This document shows, piece by piece, positions 1 through 6,875 of a stretch of DNA of 8,105 nucleotides. The notes beneath the pieces were generated by a model, which saw only the letters and a list, made by a program, of their open reading frames with translations, was not told the DNA's origin and made no database searches. The stretch covers positions 3,935 to 12,039 of the forward strand of contig PAUH01000022.1 of the NCBI GenBank assembly GCA_002712645.1. The letters are read 5' to 3'. How positions within the stretch are numbered: the stretch's first letter is position 1; each line of letters starts with the position of its first letter. The position numbers and the translations under genes were made by a program. This DNA is from Methanobacteriota archaeon (GTDB lineage: Archaea; Thermoplasmatota; Poseidoniia; Poseidoniales; Thalassarchaeaceae).

Positions 1-2585
1 CCGGTCGGGTCCTGCATGTCGAGAATTTTGACCCACGACTCTAGATTTGGCATAGAAATCTGCATCGGTGGCGTCGGTGCCAATTCGATATCAGCCCCGC
101 CTCCGGCGGCCCTACTTTGGTATACGCTGCTAACGATGCGGAGTCTGGTGAAACCATTCGGCTCTAAATCAGCGGTAGACCATGGTATCTCTACCTCGAA
201 GACCTCATCAGCAACAATTAGCCCCAATGCCCCTTGTGACTCAATTGACCATTCTTCGTTACCCTGTGATTGGAATGTGTTGTACGTCATACGCCCATCG
301 CTTCGGAGCTGATTGAAATCGAACCACAGCATCTTCGTGGTTGGCATATTCAAAGGCTCCATCCCATAGTACGTGTGGAAATTCGCCTGAGCAACATTGT
401 TGTCAACTGCATTGGGAGCCATAAGATAAATCTGGATGTGGGGCGTCCCGCCTTCGTATGAATCTGGGTCGAGGTAAGAATCGATATCTCCTACTCCTAT
501 CTTTAGGTGTATGCTGCCAGTATCATGACCAATCTCTATACTCGTTATATCAGCCGCACCACTACCGCCGCCTGGATCGTATTCAGCAGCAGAGTTCCAT
601 TCTCCCGGGAATGATAGGCCATCGTAGAATGGCTCCATCAGACCACTAGATGGTCTCGTCGGCGTAGCTACGTTCCCGGAGAGGTCTAGAAGGTCAGGGG
701 GAAGTCCCACGCCAAGACTCTCGTATATGGTTCTGAGATGGGTTCTGAAGAGTGCATCGAACTGCGAATCATCTCCAGAGTCCTGGTCTGCACCATACCA
801 CCAGAACCAATCACTTCCCTGAGCAGCCATCAGAGCATGCTTAGCGGCTGGAAGGCCAGGATTGTTCGGCTGTTCATTCAGGACCTGCATGTATACGTCT
901 CTTGCAGCAACCAAGCGGTGCCATCCAATCGACTCCTCTTCCTCGCCCGCCCAGGTGGACAAGTCCCCCTGGATCCATGAGCCCGTAGCAAGCTCTTCCA
1001 ATCTTGGAAGTTGATCCGTTCCTTTTTCTTCGAGATACTGCCCTGGGGTCATAGTCCTGATCGTCGGATGATCTTGCAGTGCATCGAACCACTCGTGAAG
1101 GAATTCTCTGCCGTTGTCGCTGGAACCGAAACCGCTCATGAAAAGCCAATTCTCACCATCAGCAGCCACTGTTAGTAGGTGATCTTCGGGATTTCCTCCG
1201 GCATTAATGATGTCACTTCTCCTGTTCTCCACCTGCGATATGAAATCAGCCACAGCATCCTCCACATCCATGTCTCCGTACGTGAATGCAATTCTGTCAG
1301 ATATCCCTGTCTCCCTGAACACCATCATCATCTCTTGTCCTCCTGATTCAACCATCCAGGGGGACGTGATGTCCATGGTAGAGGCGTCAGACGGATTTCC
1401 CCCACCCAACTTGACGGACTGAGACAGAACTTGCTTGTCGCTAACAGCCCACTGTATGCCGTTCTCTGCCATCGGCGCGATTACTGCCTGTGAGACCGCT
1501 TGTTCAGAGGGCCACATACCGCTAGGCCTGATGCCCGTGCTGGCCTCGAAAAGATCCAGTCCTTCAGAGACTTGCTCCTCCACATCAGAAATCCACGCAT
1601 CCTTCTCAACTGGTATGCCGTCTTCCATAGTCCAGCCTGGCATGGCTAGGAGAGGCATAATCGGATGATATTTCGGAGTTGTAGTCAACTCTACTTGTGA
1701 GGTATTAGCTAGATTTGAGTACAATGGCATGACATTGAGCATCTGTTCGCTCTGATATGAAAGAACTGTCTCAAGATCGCTCACGGTGTATGGCGCCTGC
1801 TTCTCAAATATCGATTGCATTTCAGCACTTGCAGCAGTTTCTGCGAGCAGGTAATCGTAGTCTCCCATTACCAATGGGCCAGAGTTCTGGAAGAGATGGA
1901 ATAGAACTGTCGCGTCAAGGAGGTGCTGAGGATGGAATATGACTGACGATTTAGGGCCTCGTGAATCACCGGGAGCCGCCTGATACGCCCTAACGAAAGA
2001 AGGATCACTGTTGTCCCTTCCATCTTTCAGGGCCCCGAATGAACTGCTAGCTGGTTCCATCCACCCCAGTTCAGGGTGCTCTCCATCGACGTCATACACC
2101 CATGGTTGTATCCTGAAGTATTCGAACATCATTTGCGCGAGTTCCCATTCACTCAGATCAGTGGGATAGTCCGTCGCATACCCCTCTCCGTCCGTAATCC
2201 AGTTTGATTTTGCAAGAGCTAGATGCAGATCCATGGTGGACGGGTCGCTGTAATCCTCGAGCTGCTCTATCAACGAGGGAACGATGTTGTAGGTCACGTT
2301 CGTGCCCGGATACATCCCCAGGATGCCCGGGCTGTCTATGTATTCATGACTCCCATGCACCCTGACCCATGGCAATTCGTAGAATCCCGATTCTATATTC
2401 TTGTAATATGGTTGATGCATGTGCAGTATTATTGCTAGATTGATAGCGCCATGATCTTCCGTTTCAGACGAATCAGCAGACGCTGGAATCACTCCTCCAA
2501 GCGGTACAGATACCATAATTGCTACAAGAGCAAGACCCACGAATCTTCTTTCCCGATAATCCCCGATCGACCCATTCATCTCCAT
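1..2585 (-). CDS. Secreted GH57 amylopullulanase/alpha-amylase-type glycoside hydrolase, partial (3' end off the left edge)
   Basis: The frame is open for 861 codons from ATG 2585 to the window edge with no stop. An n-region with RERR (11-14) precedes a hydrophobic core, and likely cleavage after ASA (35-37), so the protein should be exported. All five GH57 motifs are visible: LHMHQPYY (54-61); LPWVRVHG (71-78) followed by NIVPSLIEQLEDY (100-112); GMWPSE with presumed nucleophile Glu361; DGENW with presumed acid/base Asp476; and GSWIQGDLSTWAGE (535-548). The Glu-Asp spacing of 115 residues and TTPKYHPIMPLL (302-313) match the amylopullulanase branch rather than the 4-alpha-glucanotransferase branch. 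Residues about 645-835 resemble the C-terminal glucodextranase-like module of such enzymes. Inferred role: extracellular hydrolysis of alpha-1,4 and perhaps alpha-1,6 bonds in starch or glycogen. Alternative in-frame starts are ATG 2579 and ATG 2618; 2618 overlaps the TATA-like box and is disfavoured. It is divergent from malQ. Pullulanase activity cannot be read from sequence alone. Confidence 0.9.
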   Translation of the reverse strand, partial: MEMNGSIGDYRERRFVGLALVAIMVSVPLGGVIPASADSSETEDHGAINLAIILHMHQPYYKNIESGFYELPWVRVHGSHEYIDSPGILGMYPGTNVTYNIVPSLIEQLEDYSDPSTMDLHLALAKSNWITDGEGYATDYPTDLSEWELAQMMFEYFRIQPWVYDVDGEHPELGWMEPASSSFGALKDGRDNSDPSFVRAYQAAPGDSRGPKSSVIFHPQHLLDATVLFHLFQNSGPLVMGDYDYLLAETAASAEMQSIFEKQAPYTVSDLETVLSYQSEQMLNVMPLYSNLANTSQVELTTTPKYHPIMPLLAMPGWTMEDGIPVEKDAWISDVEEQVSEGLDLFEASTGIRPSGMWPSEQAVSQAVIAPMAENGIQWAVSDKQVLSQSVKLGGGNPSDASTMDITSPWMVESGGQEMMMVFRETGISDRIAFTYGDMDVEDAVADFISQVENRRSDIINAGGNPEDHLLTVAADGENWLFMSGFGSSDNGREFLHEWFDALQDHPTIRTMTPGQYLEEKGTDQLPRLEELATGSWIQGDLSTWAGEEEESIGWHRLVAARDVYMQVLNEQPNNPGLPAAKHALMAAQGSDWFWWYGADQDSGDDSQFDALFRTHLRTIYESLGVGLPPDLLDLSGNVATPTRPSSGLMEPFYDGLSFPGEWNSAAEYDPGGGSGAADITSIEIGHDTGSIHLKIGVGDIDSYLDPDSYEGGTPHIQIYLMAPNAVDNNVAQANFHTYYGMEPLNMPTTKMLWFDFNQLRSDGRMTYNTFQSQGNEEWSIESQGALGLIVADEVFEVEIPWSTADLEPNGFTRLRIVSSVYQSRAAGGGADIELAPTPPMQISMPNLESWVKILDMQDPT

Positions 2586-2602
2586 CACGCCTGTACCATA
2601 GG

Positions 2603-2618
2603 ATGCTAGTAAGAGCAT
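2603..2618. promoter_or_regulatory. Inverted repeat ATGCT-N6-AGCAT in the GH57 promoter, possible operator
   Basis: Perfect 5-bp arms at 2603-2607 and 2614-2618 flank a 6-bp spacer. The repeat overlaps the TATA-like box of the GH57 gene and lies between it and the predicted transcription start, where archaeal repressors commonly bind. The arms are short, so chance is a real alternative. Confidence 0.25.
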
Positions 2619-2622
2619 ATAG
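2615..2622 (-). promoter_or_regulatory. Putative archaeal TATA box of the GH57 gene
   Basis: On the minus strand CTATATGC is preceded by a purine-rich stretch (TGAAAC) that could serve as a BRE. A start site about 25 nt downstream would fall near 2594, leaving a leader of only about 8 nt before ATG 2585. No Shine-Dalgarno is visible in front of the ATG. This is a pattern match only. Confidence 0.4.
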
Positions 2623-2675
2623 GTTTCAATCTCGCACTATAGAATTGTTAGTGCCTATTAACGGGCAAACATCCC

Positions 2676-2682
2676 ATTTATC
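2676..2682 (+). promoter_or_regulatory. Putative TATA box for malQ
   Basis: ATTTATC is centred about 28 bp upstream of the GTG start at 2707. This would place the transcription start at or next to the start codon, giving a leaderless mRNA. No Shine-Dalgarno precedes the GTG. The BRE is weak, so this remains a pattern-based suggestion. Confidence 0.35.
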
Positions 2683-2706
2683 TGCTGGCTTCGCTGCGAA
2701 AGTAGA

Positions 2707-4077
2707 GTGAGGACCGCTGGAATCCTGCTTCCAATCCAGTCCATCCCAAGGGACGATGCGCCAGGTAGTCTCAGAGAGGCCAGTATCAGGGCGATAGATG
2801 CATTCGCTTCTTCCGGTATCGGAGTGTGGCAAATACTTCCTCTGAACCCCCCTGATTTCGTAGGGTCCCCGTATGCAAGCCCTTCTGCATTTGCCATGGA
2901 CCCGGAATTACTACATGGCCTCGCAGGAGATTTCAGTGACCCATCTAGACACGATTTGGATGCATGGCTCGAGAACTCAGAGTGGGCAGACCCATGGGCA
3001 TTATTCAGGATACTGAAGTCAATCGACCCAAGGAGCTGGGTGAAATGGGGTCCTTGGTCTAACCCCTCGGGCCGAGATCTCGAGCGTCTCAGATCAGACA
3101 ATGAAGAGCACTACTGGCGTGAAATTAGCATACAGTGGAAACTTGAGAATGCTATGAGATCAATCGAGACACACGCACGTGAGAATGGCGTGCTGTTGCT
3201 TGGCGATATCCCGCTCTATGTGGCGCATGACTCTGCAGACATGTGGCACAGCAAGGAACTATTCAACATAGGGCCGAATGGGGAGCCACTTGAGCGCTCA
3301 GGCGCCCCCCCTGATTCATTCAATCCTCTTGGCCAACTCTGGGGCAACCCCACATACGCATGGCCAGCGCACCAGAAATCTGGCTACGAATGGTGGAAGA
3401 AAAGGGTCGAAACAGCTTCACGCAGGACACCAGGGATTCGCATAGACCATTTCATCGGACTTGCCGAATACTGGGCGATACCGCCTGAGGCCGAGGATGC
3501 ACGCGGTGGCCGATGGGCGGAGGGCCCGGGCGCATCGCTAATGGATGCGATAATCGACTCCTCGGATTTCCTAATTGCTGAGGACCTGGGGATGGCTGGC
3601 GATGCTGCAATCAGGCTCAGAGATGCCTACAACTTGCACGGGATGTCAATACTTCAGTTCGGATGGGGCTACGACGCTCCGCCACATCATCTTGATCATA
3701 TTCCTGAGAGAGTGGTTGCATACACGGGTACGCACGATAACGATACCTTTGCAGGATGGTATTCGAAGATCAGCTCGGATGACAAGAAGAGAGTCAGGAC
3801 GTCCCTCGGCTGTAATTCCGCGGACGTGCCAATGGAGGCGGTGAAGAGGCTTATGTCGTCAAAAGCGGAGATTGTGATCATACCTCTGCAAGACGTTTTG
3901 GGGCTCGGCAGCTCTGCAAGGACTAACACCCCGGGTCTTGTCAGCAAGAGAAATTGGTCGTGGATGGCTCCCGACCATTGGGAATCCCATCATTCATGGG
4001 CATGGCTTTCCGAATCGGTGAAATCCTCTGGCCGTTTGCCATGGCACGATGGCCGAGAATCTAGTCTTGGGTATTGA
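2707..4077 (+). CDS. malQ: 4-alpha-glucanotransferase (amylomaltase), GH77
   Basis: This cytoplasmic enzyme should transfer alpha-1,4-glucan segments between maltodextrins and release glucose. The 456-residue protein begins with the family-typical RTAGILLPIQSIP (2-14) right after a GTG codon, which fixes the start. GH77 landmarks in order are GDIPLYVAHDSADMW (166-180), RIDHF with nucleophile Asp247 (245-249), AEDLG with acid/base Glu292 (291-295), TGTHDNDT with the third carboxylate Asp344 (340-347), and IIPLQDVLGLGSSAR (391-405). There is no signal peptide. The length is somewhat below the roughly 500 residues of typical short-type amylomaltases and far below E. coli MalQ, so it lacks the long N-terminal extension. 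Its last 29 bp overlap the next gene, suggesting co-translation. It is divergent from the GH57 gene, consistent with a shared alpha-glucan pathway. Confidence 0.95.
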   Translation: MRTAGILLPIQSIPRDDAPGSLREASIRAIDAFASSGIGVWQILPLNPPDFVGSPYASPSAFAMDPELLHGLAGDFSDPSRHDLDAWLENSEWADPWALFRILKSIDPRSWVKWGPWSNPSGRDLERLRSDNEEHYWREISIQWKLENAMRSIETHARENGVLLLGDIPLYVAHDSADMWHSKELFNIGPNGEPLERSGAPPDSFNPLGQLWGNPTYAWPAHQKSGYEWWKKRVETASRRTPGIRIDHFIGLAEYWAIPPEAEDARGGRWAEGPGASLMDAIIDSSDFLIAEDLGMAGDAAIRLRDAYNLHGMSILQFGWGYDAPPHHLDHIPERVVAYTGTHDNDTFAGWYSKISSDDKKRVRTSLGCNSADVPMEAVKRLMSSKAEIVIIPLQDVLGLGSSARTNTPGLVSKRNWSWMAPDHWESHHSWAWLSESVKSSGRLPWHDGRESSLGY

Positions 4078-4825
4078 TATCGGGGGCTCTTCCGTAAAAG
4101 GGGGAATTGTCGATGTAAACGCGGGACGTGTCGTGGGCAAAAGATGCACCATTGAGCATGAACCTCTGCCACGACTCGCAAGAATAACTGAGTCCGTAAG
4201 AACCATCATTCGTGAGGTTCAATACAAGGGCACAGACATAGGGGTGGGATTCCCAGGAGTGGTATCCGATTACGAGGTGATCAATGGCCCTAACATTGGC
4301 GATGACATCAGGCACGACTCCCTCGTAGAGTCATTATCTGGAAATGGATTGTCATCCACATTGCTAAATGATGCCGACTCAGCACTCTACCATGCAATCA
4401 GGAATCACAAGAAATACTCGGGAACGGAAACGATCCTCCTTGTAACAATAGGGACTTCCCTCGGTACGGCTGTATCGCAAGGGGGCCGCCTCCTCAGAAA
4501 TATCGAGCTTGGCAGACTATTGAATGAGAATGGCGTCCACATAGATCAGACGGCGAGCGCAAGGGCTCTAATAGAGAATGACATGGACATGAGTAGTTGG
4601 GCGAACAACCTCTCATCAGCCATCAAGAGAATAGCCACATGCGTTTCCCCAGAAATCATACTTCTCGGCGGAGGAATCACCGAGGAACCAGCCTCTTGGT
4701 TCGGCATGATTGATGTGGGGAAGACTGTAAAATTGGCACCGGATTCTAACCATGCTGGACTCATAGGGGCAGCATGCTGGCACCATGACTCGAAAAATGG
4801 TGTACTGAAAAGAAATCTCATTTAA
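4049..4825 (+). CDS. ppgK: ROK-family kinase, polyphosphate-glucokinase type
   Basis: The 258-residue protein resembles polyphosphate glucokinases along its whole length and should make glucose 6-phosphate from glucose using polyphosphate and/or ATP. Visible motifs are the N-terminal phosphate loop GIDIGGSSVKGGIVD (8-22), GVGFPGVV (65-72), LLNDADSA with presumed catalytic base Asp108 (105-112), TIGTSLGTAVSQGGRLL (133-149), NIELG (151-155) and LLGGGI (205-210). The Cys-rich zinc motif of many ROK kinases and repressors is absent, as in known polyphosphate glucokinases, and there is no DNA-binding N-terminus, so it is not a ROK regulator. The sugar-contacting ExGH motif reads ELGR (153-156), with Arg in place of His. 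The start overlaps the malQ end by 29 bp in another frame; an upstream ATG at 4041 is out of frame and soon stops. Phosphoryl donor and exact sugar are inferred. Confidence 0.85.
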   Translation: MAENLVLGIDIGGSSVKGGIVDVNAGRVVGKRCTIEHEPLPRLARITESVRTIIREVQYKGTDIGVGFPGVVSDYEVINGPNIGDDIRHDSLVESLSGNGLSSTLLNDADSALYHAIRNHKKYSGTETILLVTIGTSLGTAVSQGGRLLRNIELGRLLNENGVHIDQTASARALIENDMDMSSWANNLSSAIKRIATCVSPEIILLGGGITEEPASWFGMIDVGKTVKLAPDSNHAGLIGAACWHHDSKNGVLKRNLI

Positions 4826-4841
4826 ATGGTAAAAATCACAC

Positions 4842-4854
4842 TAACATAATGTTA
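4842..4854. promoter_or_regulatory. Perfect 13-bp palindrome upstream of malE, possible regulator site
   Basis: TAACAT and ATGTTA form perfect 6-bp arms around a single central A. The centre (4848) lies about 20 bp upstream of the malE TATA-like box, a position usual for archaeal activator sites. A wider pair, GGTAA at 4828 and TTACC ending at 4856, brackets it. It does not match the Thermococcus TrmB consensus (TACT-N3-AGTA) that I know. Its function is inferred. Confidence 0.4.
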
Positions 4855-4863
4855 CCAATTGAG

Positions 4864-4871
4864 TTAATATT
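4864..4871 (+). promoter_or_regulatory. malE: Putative TATA box for malE
   Basis: TTAATATT is centred about 25 bp upstream of ATG 4893, with no Shine-Dalgarno in between. This predicts a leaderless malE transcript. A promoter here would let malE be expressed separately from, and more strongly than, malQ-ppgK. Confidence 0.4.
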
Positions 4872-4892
4872 GTACTGAGTTGCCCCAAACGC

Positions 4893-6821
4893 ATGGACAA
4901 CAAAATCCTGTCCCTCTTGCTAAGCATGCTGATGGTCTCTATGGCCGCTGCAGGATGTCTCGGCGGAGATGATGATGACACGACAACGACCGACGTAGAC
5001 GGCTGTACGGATAGCACCGCTACGAATTACAACCCCGATGCGACGGTGGACGATGGTACATGCGCATTCCCGCCAGTGGCTGGATGCATGGACTCAGAGG
5101 CCAGCAACTATGACGCAGCAGCAGTCGAAGACGACGGCTCATGCACATACAGCCTGACTGTATGGCACTCATACGCGCTAGACTCAACCGAGGAGGAGGC
5201 ATTCAACAACGTCATAGCGGCGTTCGAGGCTTCGCATACCAATTACGACCTCGACGTGCAATACGTGCCATTCGACGATCTGAAGCCGCAGTACGTCACT
5301 GCAGCACAGGCCGGCGAGGCGCCAGACGTATTCCGCCTTCAGAACGATGCACTGGGAGAAGTCGCCGCAAACAACGTCGGCGGCGTTTCCATCATTGAGG
5401 ACCTCGCTCCATACATGACTCCAGCAGAGCTGGCAGCGTATGGAACGTCGATGTCGGGCGTCACAGTCAACGGCGAGATACTCGGACTACCACAGTCCGG
5501 GGACTCCCTAGCATTGTACTACAACAAGGACGTCCTCGACACCGTCGGTGTTGATTACGGCAACATAAGCAACTGGACTTTCACCGAGTTCTACACTGCT
5601 GCCGTCACTGTCAGCATGGCCTCCGAGAATCACTGGGGCCTTTGCTTCCCTTACAAGGCTGCATACCAGTTCTGGCCATGGCTAACCGGCTACGGCGGAT
5701 CGATCTTCGATGACTCCGGCAACCCCACAATAAACAGCGCCAGCACCGTCTCGGCGATCCAGACGATTCAGTTGGCTCTCTACGGACAGCCAGCAGGCGG
5801 CACAGGAGTTCTGCCTGATGGCAGCTCACCAGCCGTGCTCAAGGCCGGCTGCGACTGGGGCAACATGGAAGACATGTTCAAGGACAACGAAGTAGCCTTC
5901 ATCATCCAAGGACCATGGGCGTATGGCGGCATCGAAGCTTCCAACGTCAACTTCGGCCACACAGTAATGCCGCTCTCTGTACTTGAGATTCCATTCAGCC
6001 CATTCGTGGGCATGAAGGGATGGTCTGTATCGTCCGGCTCGGACTCCAAGGCCGCTGCAGTGACTCTGACGAAGTACCTCTCAGGATATGACAGCCAGGT
6101 CGAATTCGCAAAGACCGCGAAACTCCTTCCGGTCATGTCCTCCGTACTAGACCACCCAGATGTGGCCAGCGACTCCGTAGTCGCGGGCTTCGGCGCCCAG
6201 ATGGCCAGAGGCTTCGGCGCCCCTGCATACGCAGCCATGGGATCCGTATGGGGCCCTGTAGACTCGATGCTCGCAGACGTCTTCGATAACGGGATGGCTC
6301 CAGCCGACGCAGCTCGAAAGGCGCAGGCCGCCATAGAGAAGGCACTCGGAATACCATTGACGGTCGATGACGACGCCGACGACGACGGATACTCCATCGA
6401 CGGCGCTGATGCAGACTGCAACGACAATGACGCCACTGTCTACCCCGGTGCTGATGACCCAGAGGGCGATGGAATCGATCAGAACTGCGACGGTATCGAC
6501 GGTGTCGACGTCTCAGTCACCATGACACTGACGGTCCACACGGACGACAGTTCTGTCACTGCTGTGAGCTTCAAGGGAGCATACGGCGGCTGGGCTCTAG
6601 AGTCAGGTACTCAAGACGGCATGATGTGGACTCTGGAGATAACCACCAACCCAGGCACATACGAGTGGGGCGCAGAAGATCAGGATGCAAACTGGCTCGG
6701 CACCCACTGCGAGGATGTAGACGGGACCGCCTCTGACGATGGAAGCAACTGCGAGTTCACCGTGACAGCTGATGGCACGATAACAGGACAGACCAAGCTC
6801 CATTACATGGCAGCAATGTAG
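4893..6821 (+). CDS. malE: Maltodextrin-binding lipoprotein of ABC transporter, multi-domain
   Basis: This 642-residue protein should be membrane-anchored and capture malto-oligosaccharides for the adjacent permease. A signal peptide ends in lipobox AAAGC with lipidated Cys22, then an Asp/Thr-rich linker. Two 21-residue Cys-bounded repeats follow (37-57 and 64-84). The solute-binding domain (family 1, MalE-like) spans about 87-488, with LTVWHSY (88-94), the AGEAPDVFRLQNDALG region (140-155), ALYYNKDVL (207-215), FIIQGPWAYGG (336-346) and GMKGWSV (373-379). An Asp/Cys-rich MopE-type metal-binding segment (492-537) links to a C-terminal beta-rich module (about 538-642). Typical MalE proteins have about 370-430 residues, so roughly 200 are extra. 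Codon use is strongly biased to C-ending codons (22 TAC versus 4 TAT by my count), unlike malQ, suggesting high expression. Maltodextrin specificity is inferred from the neighbours; another alpha-glucoside is possible. Confidence 0.92.
   Translation: MDNKILSLLLSMLMVSMAAAGCLGGDDDDTTTTDVDGCTDSTATNYNPDATVDDGTCAFPPVAGCMDSEASNYDAAAVEDDGSCTYSLTVWHSYALDSTEEEAFNNVIAAFEASHTNYDLDVQYVPFDDLKPQYVTAAQAGEAPDVFRLQNDALGEVAANNVGGVSIIEDLAPYMTPAELAAYGTSMSGVTVNGEILGLPQSGDSLALYYNKDVLDTVGVDYGNISNWTFTEFYTAAVTVSMASENHWGLCFPYKAAYQFWPWLTGYGGSIFDDSGNPTINSASTVSAIQTIQLALYGQPAGGTGVLPDGSSPAVLKAGCDWGNMEDMFKDNEVAFIIQGPWAYGGIEASNVNFGHTVMPLSVLEIPFSPFVGMKGWSVSSGSDSKAAAVTLTKYLSGYDSQVEFAKTAKLLPVMSSVLDHPDVASDSVVAGFGAQMARGFGAPAYAAMGSVWGPVDSMLADVFDNGMAPADAARKAQAAIEKALGIPLTVDDDADDDGYSIDGADADCNDNDATVYPGADDPEGDGIDQNCDGIDGVDVSVTMTLTVHTDDSSVTAVSFKGAYGGWALESGTQDGMMWTLEITTNPGTYEWGAEDQDANWLGTHCEDVDGTASDDGSNCEFTVTADGTITGQTKLHYMAAM
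5001..5144 (+). repeat. Two Cys-bounded 21-residue repeats in the MalE N-terminus
   Basis: Repeat 1 (residues 37-57) and repeat 2 (64-84) share the pattern GC-x-D-S-x-A-x-NY, then A-x-V-x-DDG-x-C, spaced 27 residues apart. Each has a Cys near its start and at its end, plausibly disulfide-bonded, with Asp-rich loops that could bind calcium. The same kind of repeat is common in secreted proteins of marine microbes. Its role is unknown to me; a spacer or cell-surface module is plausible. Confidence 0.8.
6366..6503 (+). other. MopE-like Asp/Cys-rich metal-binding segment within MalE
   Basis: Residues 492-537 contain DDDADDDGY, then DADCNDNDATVYPGA, then DGIDQNCDGIDG. This is the D-x-DGY, DCNDND, YPGA, DG-x-D-x-x-CDG pattern of the putative metal-binding motif seen in MopE-type surface proteins. 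Two Cys (509 and 532) and many Asp side chains suggest a calcium-stabilised linker. It joins the solute-binding domain to the C-terminal module. Confidence 0.75.
6504..6818 (+). other. C-terminal beta-sandwich module of MalE, possibly glycan-binding
   Basis: Residues about 538-642 follow a pattern seen in early-set/CBM48- or CBM20-like starch-binding domains: alternating strands, SFKGAYGGWAL (559-569), MMWTLEI (577-583), then PGTYEWGAED (587-596). Cys606 and Cys620 bracket an Asp-rich loop and could form a disulfide. The PGTYEW step and the aromatic residues suggest carbohydrate binding, but similarity is at pattern level only. Confidence 0.45.
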
Positions 6822-6861
6822 GTCGGTTAAGCAATCAGATAAAACTGAGGTAAAACGCAAC

Positions 6862-6868
6862 AAGGAGT
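6862..6868 (+). promoter_or_regulatory. malF: Shine-Dalgarno of malF
   Basis: AAGGAGT, with its GGAG core at 6864-6867, lies 8 nt upstream of ATG 6876. This site decides the malF start over the in-frame GTG at 6867, which is itself part of the site. It contrasts with the other genes here, which show no such site, and fits malF being internal to a polycistronic malE-malF mRNA. Confidence 0.7.
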
Positions 6869-6875
6869 GAGGGCG

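Noticed and set aside
16..980. Several short plus-strand open frames in the left third of the window
   Set aside because: All lie opposite the continuous GH57 frame, whose motifs and domain order are clear; they are shadows.
2616..2618. Upstream in-frame ATG for the GH57 gene
   Set aside because: It falls inside the TATA-like box and would put 11 extra residues before a normal signal peptide. ATG 2585 fits better, though this is not proven.
2658..3101. 147-codon minus-strand open frame across the malQ start
   Set aside because: It overlaps the conserved GH77 N-terminus and the malQ promoter, and shows no family motif.
4049..4825. ROK-family transcriptional repressor as the local regulator
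   Set aside because: There is no N-terminal helix-turn-helix and the catalytic Asp and phosphate loops are intact, so it is a kinase.
4826..4892. Transcription terminator after ppgK
   Set aside because: There is no T-run of the archaeal kind and no GC-rich hairpin; the palindrome here is AT-rich and better explained as a protein-binding site.
5780..6436. 218-codon open frame on the minus strand opposite malE
   Set aside because: It is antisense to the conserved solute-binding domain. Strong C-ending codon bias in malE removes antisense stops. Its translation is Ser/Ala/Pro-rich with no recognisable motif.
6867..6869. GTG as malF start
   Set aside because: It is in frame but lies inside the Shine-Dalgarno sequence that serves ATG 6876.
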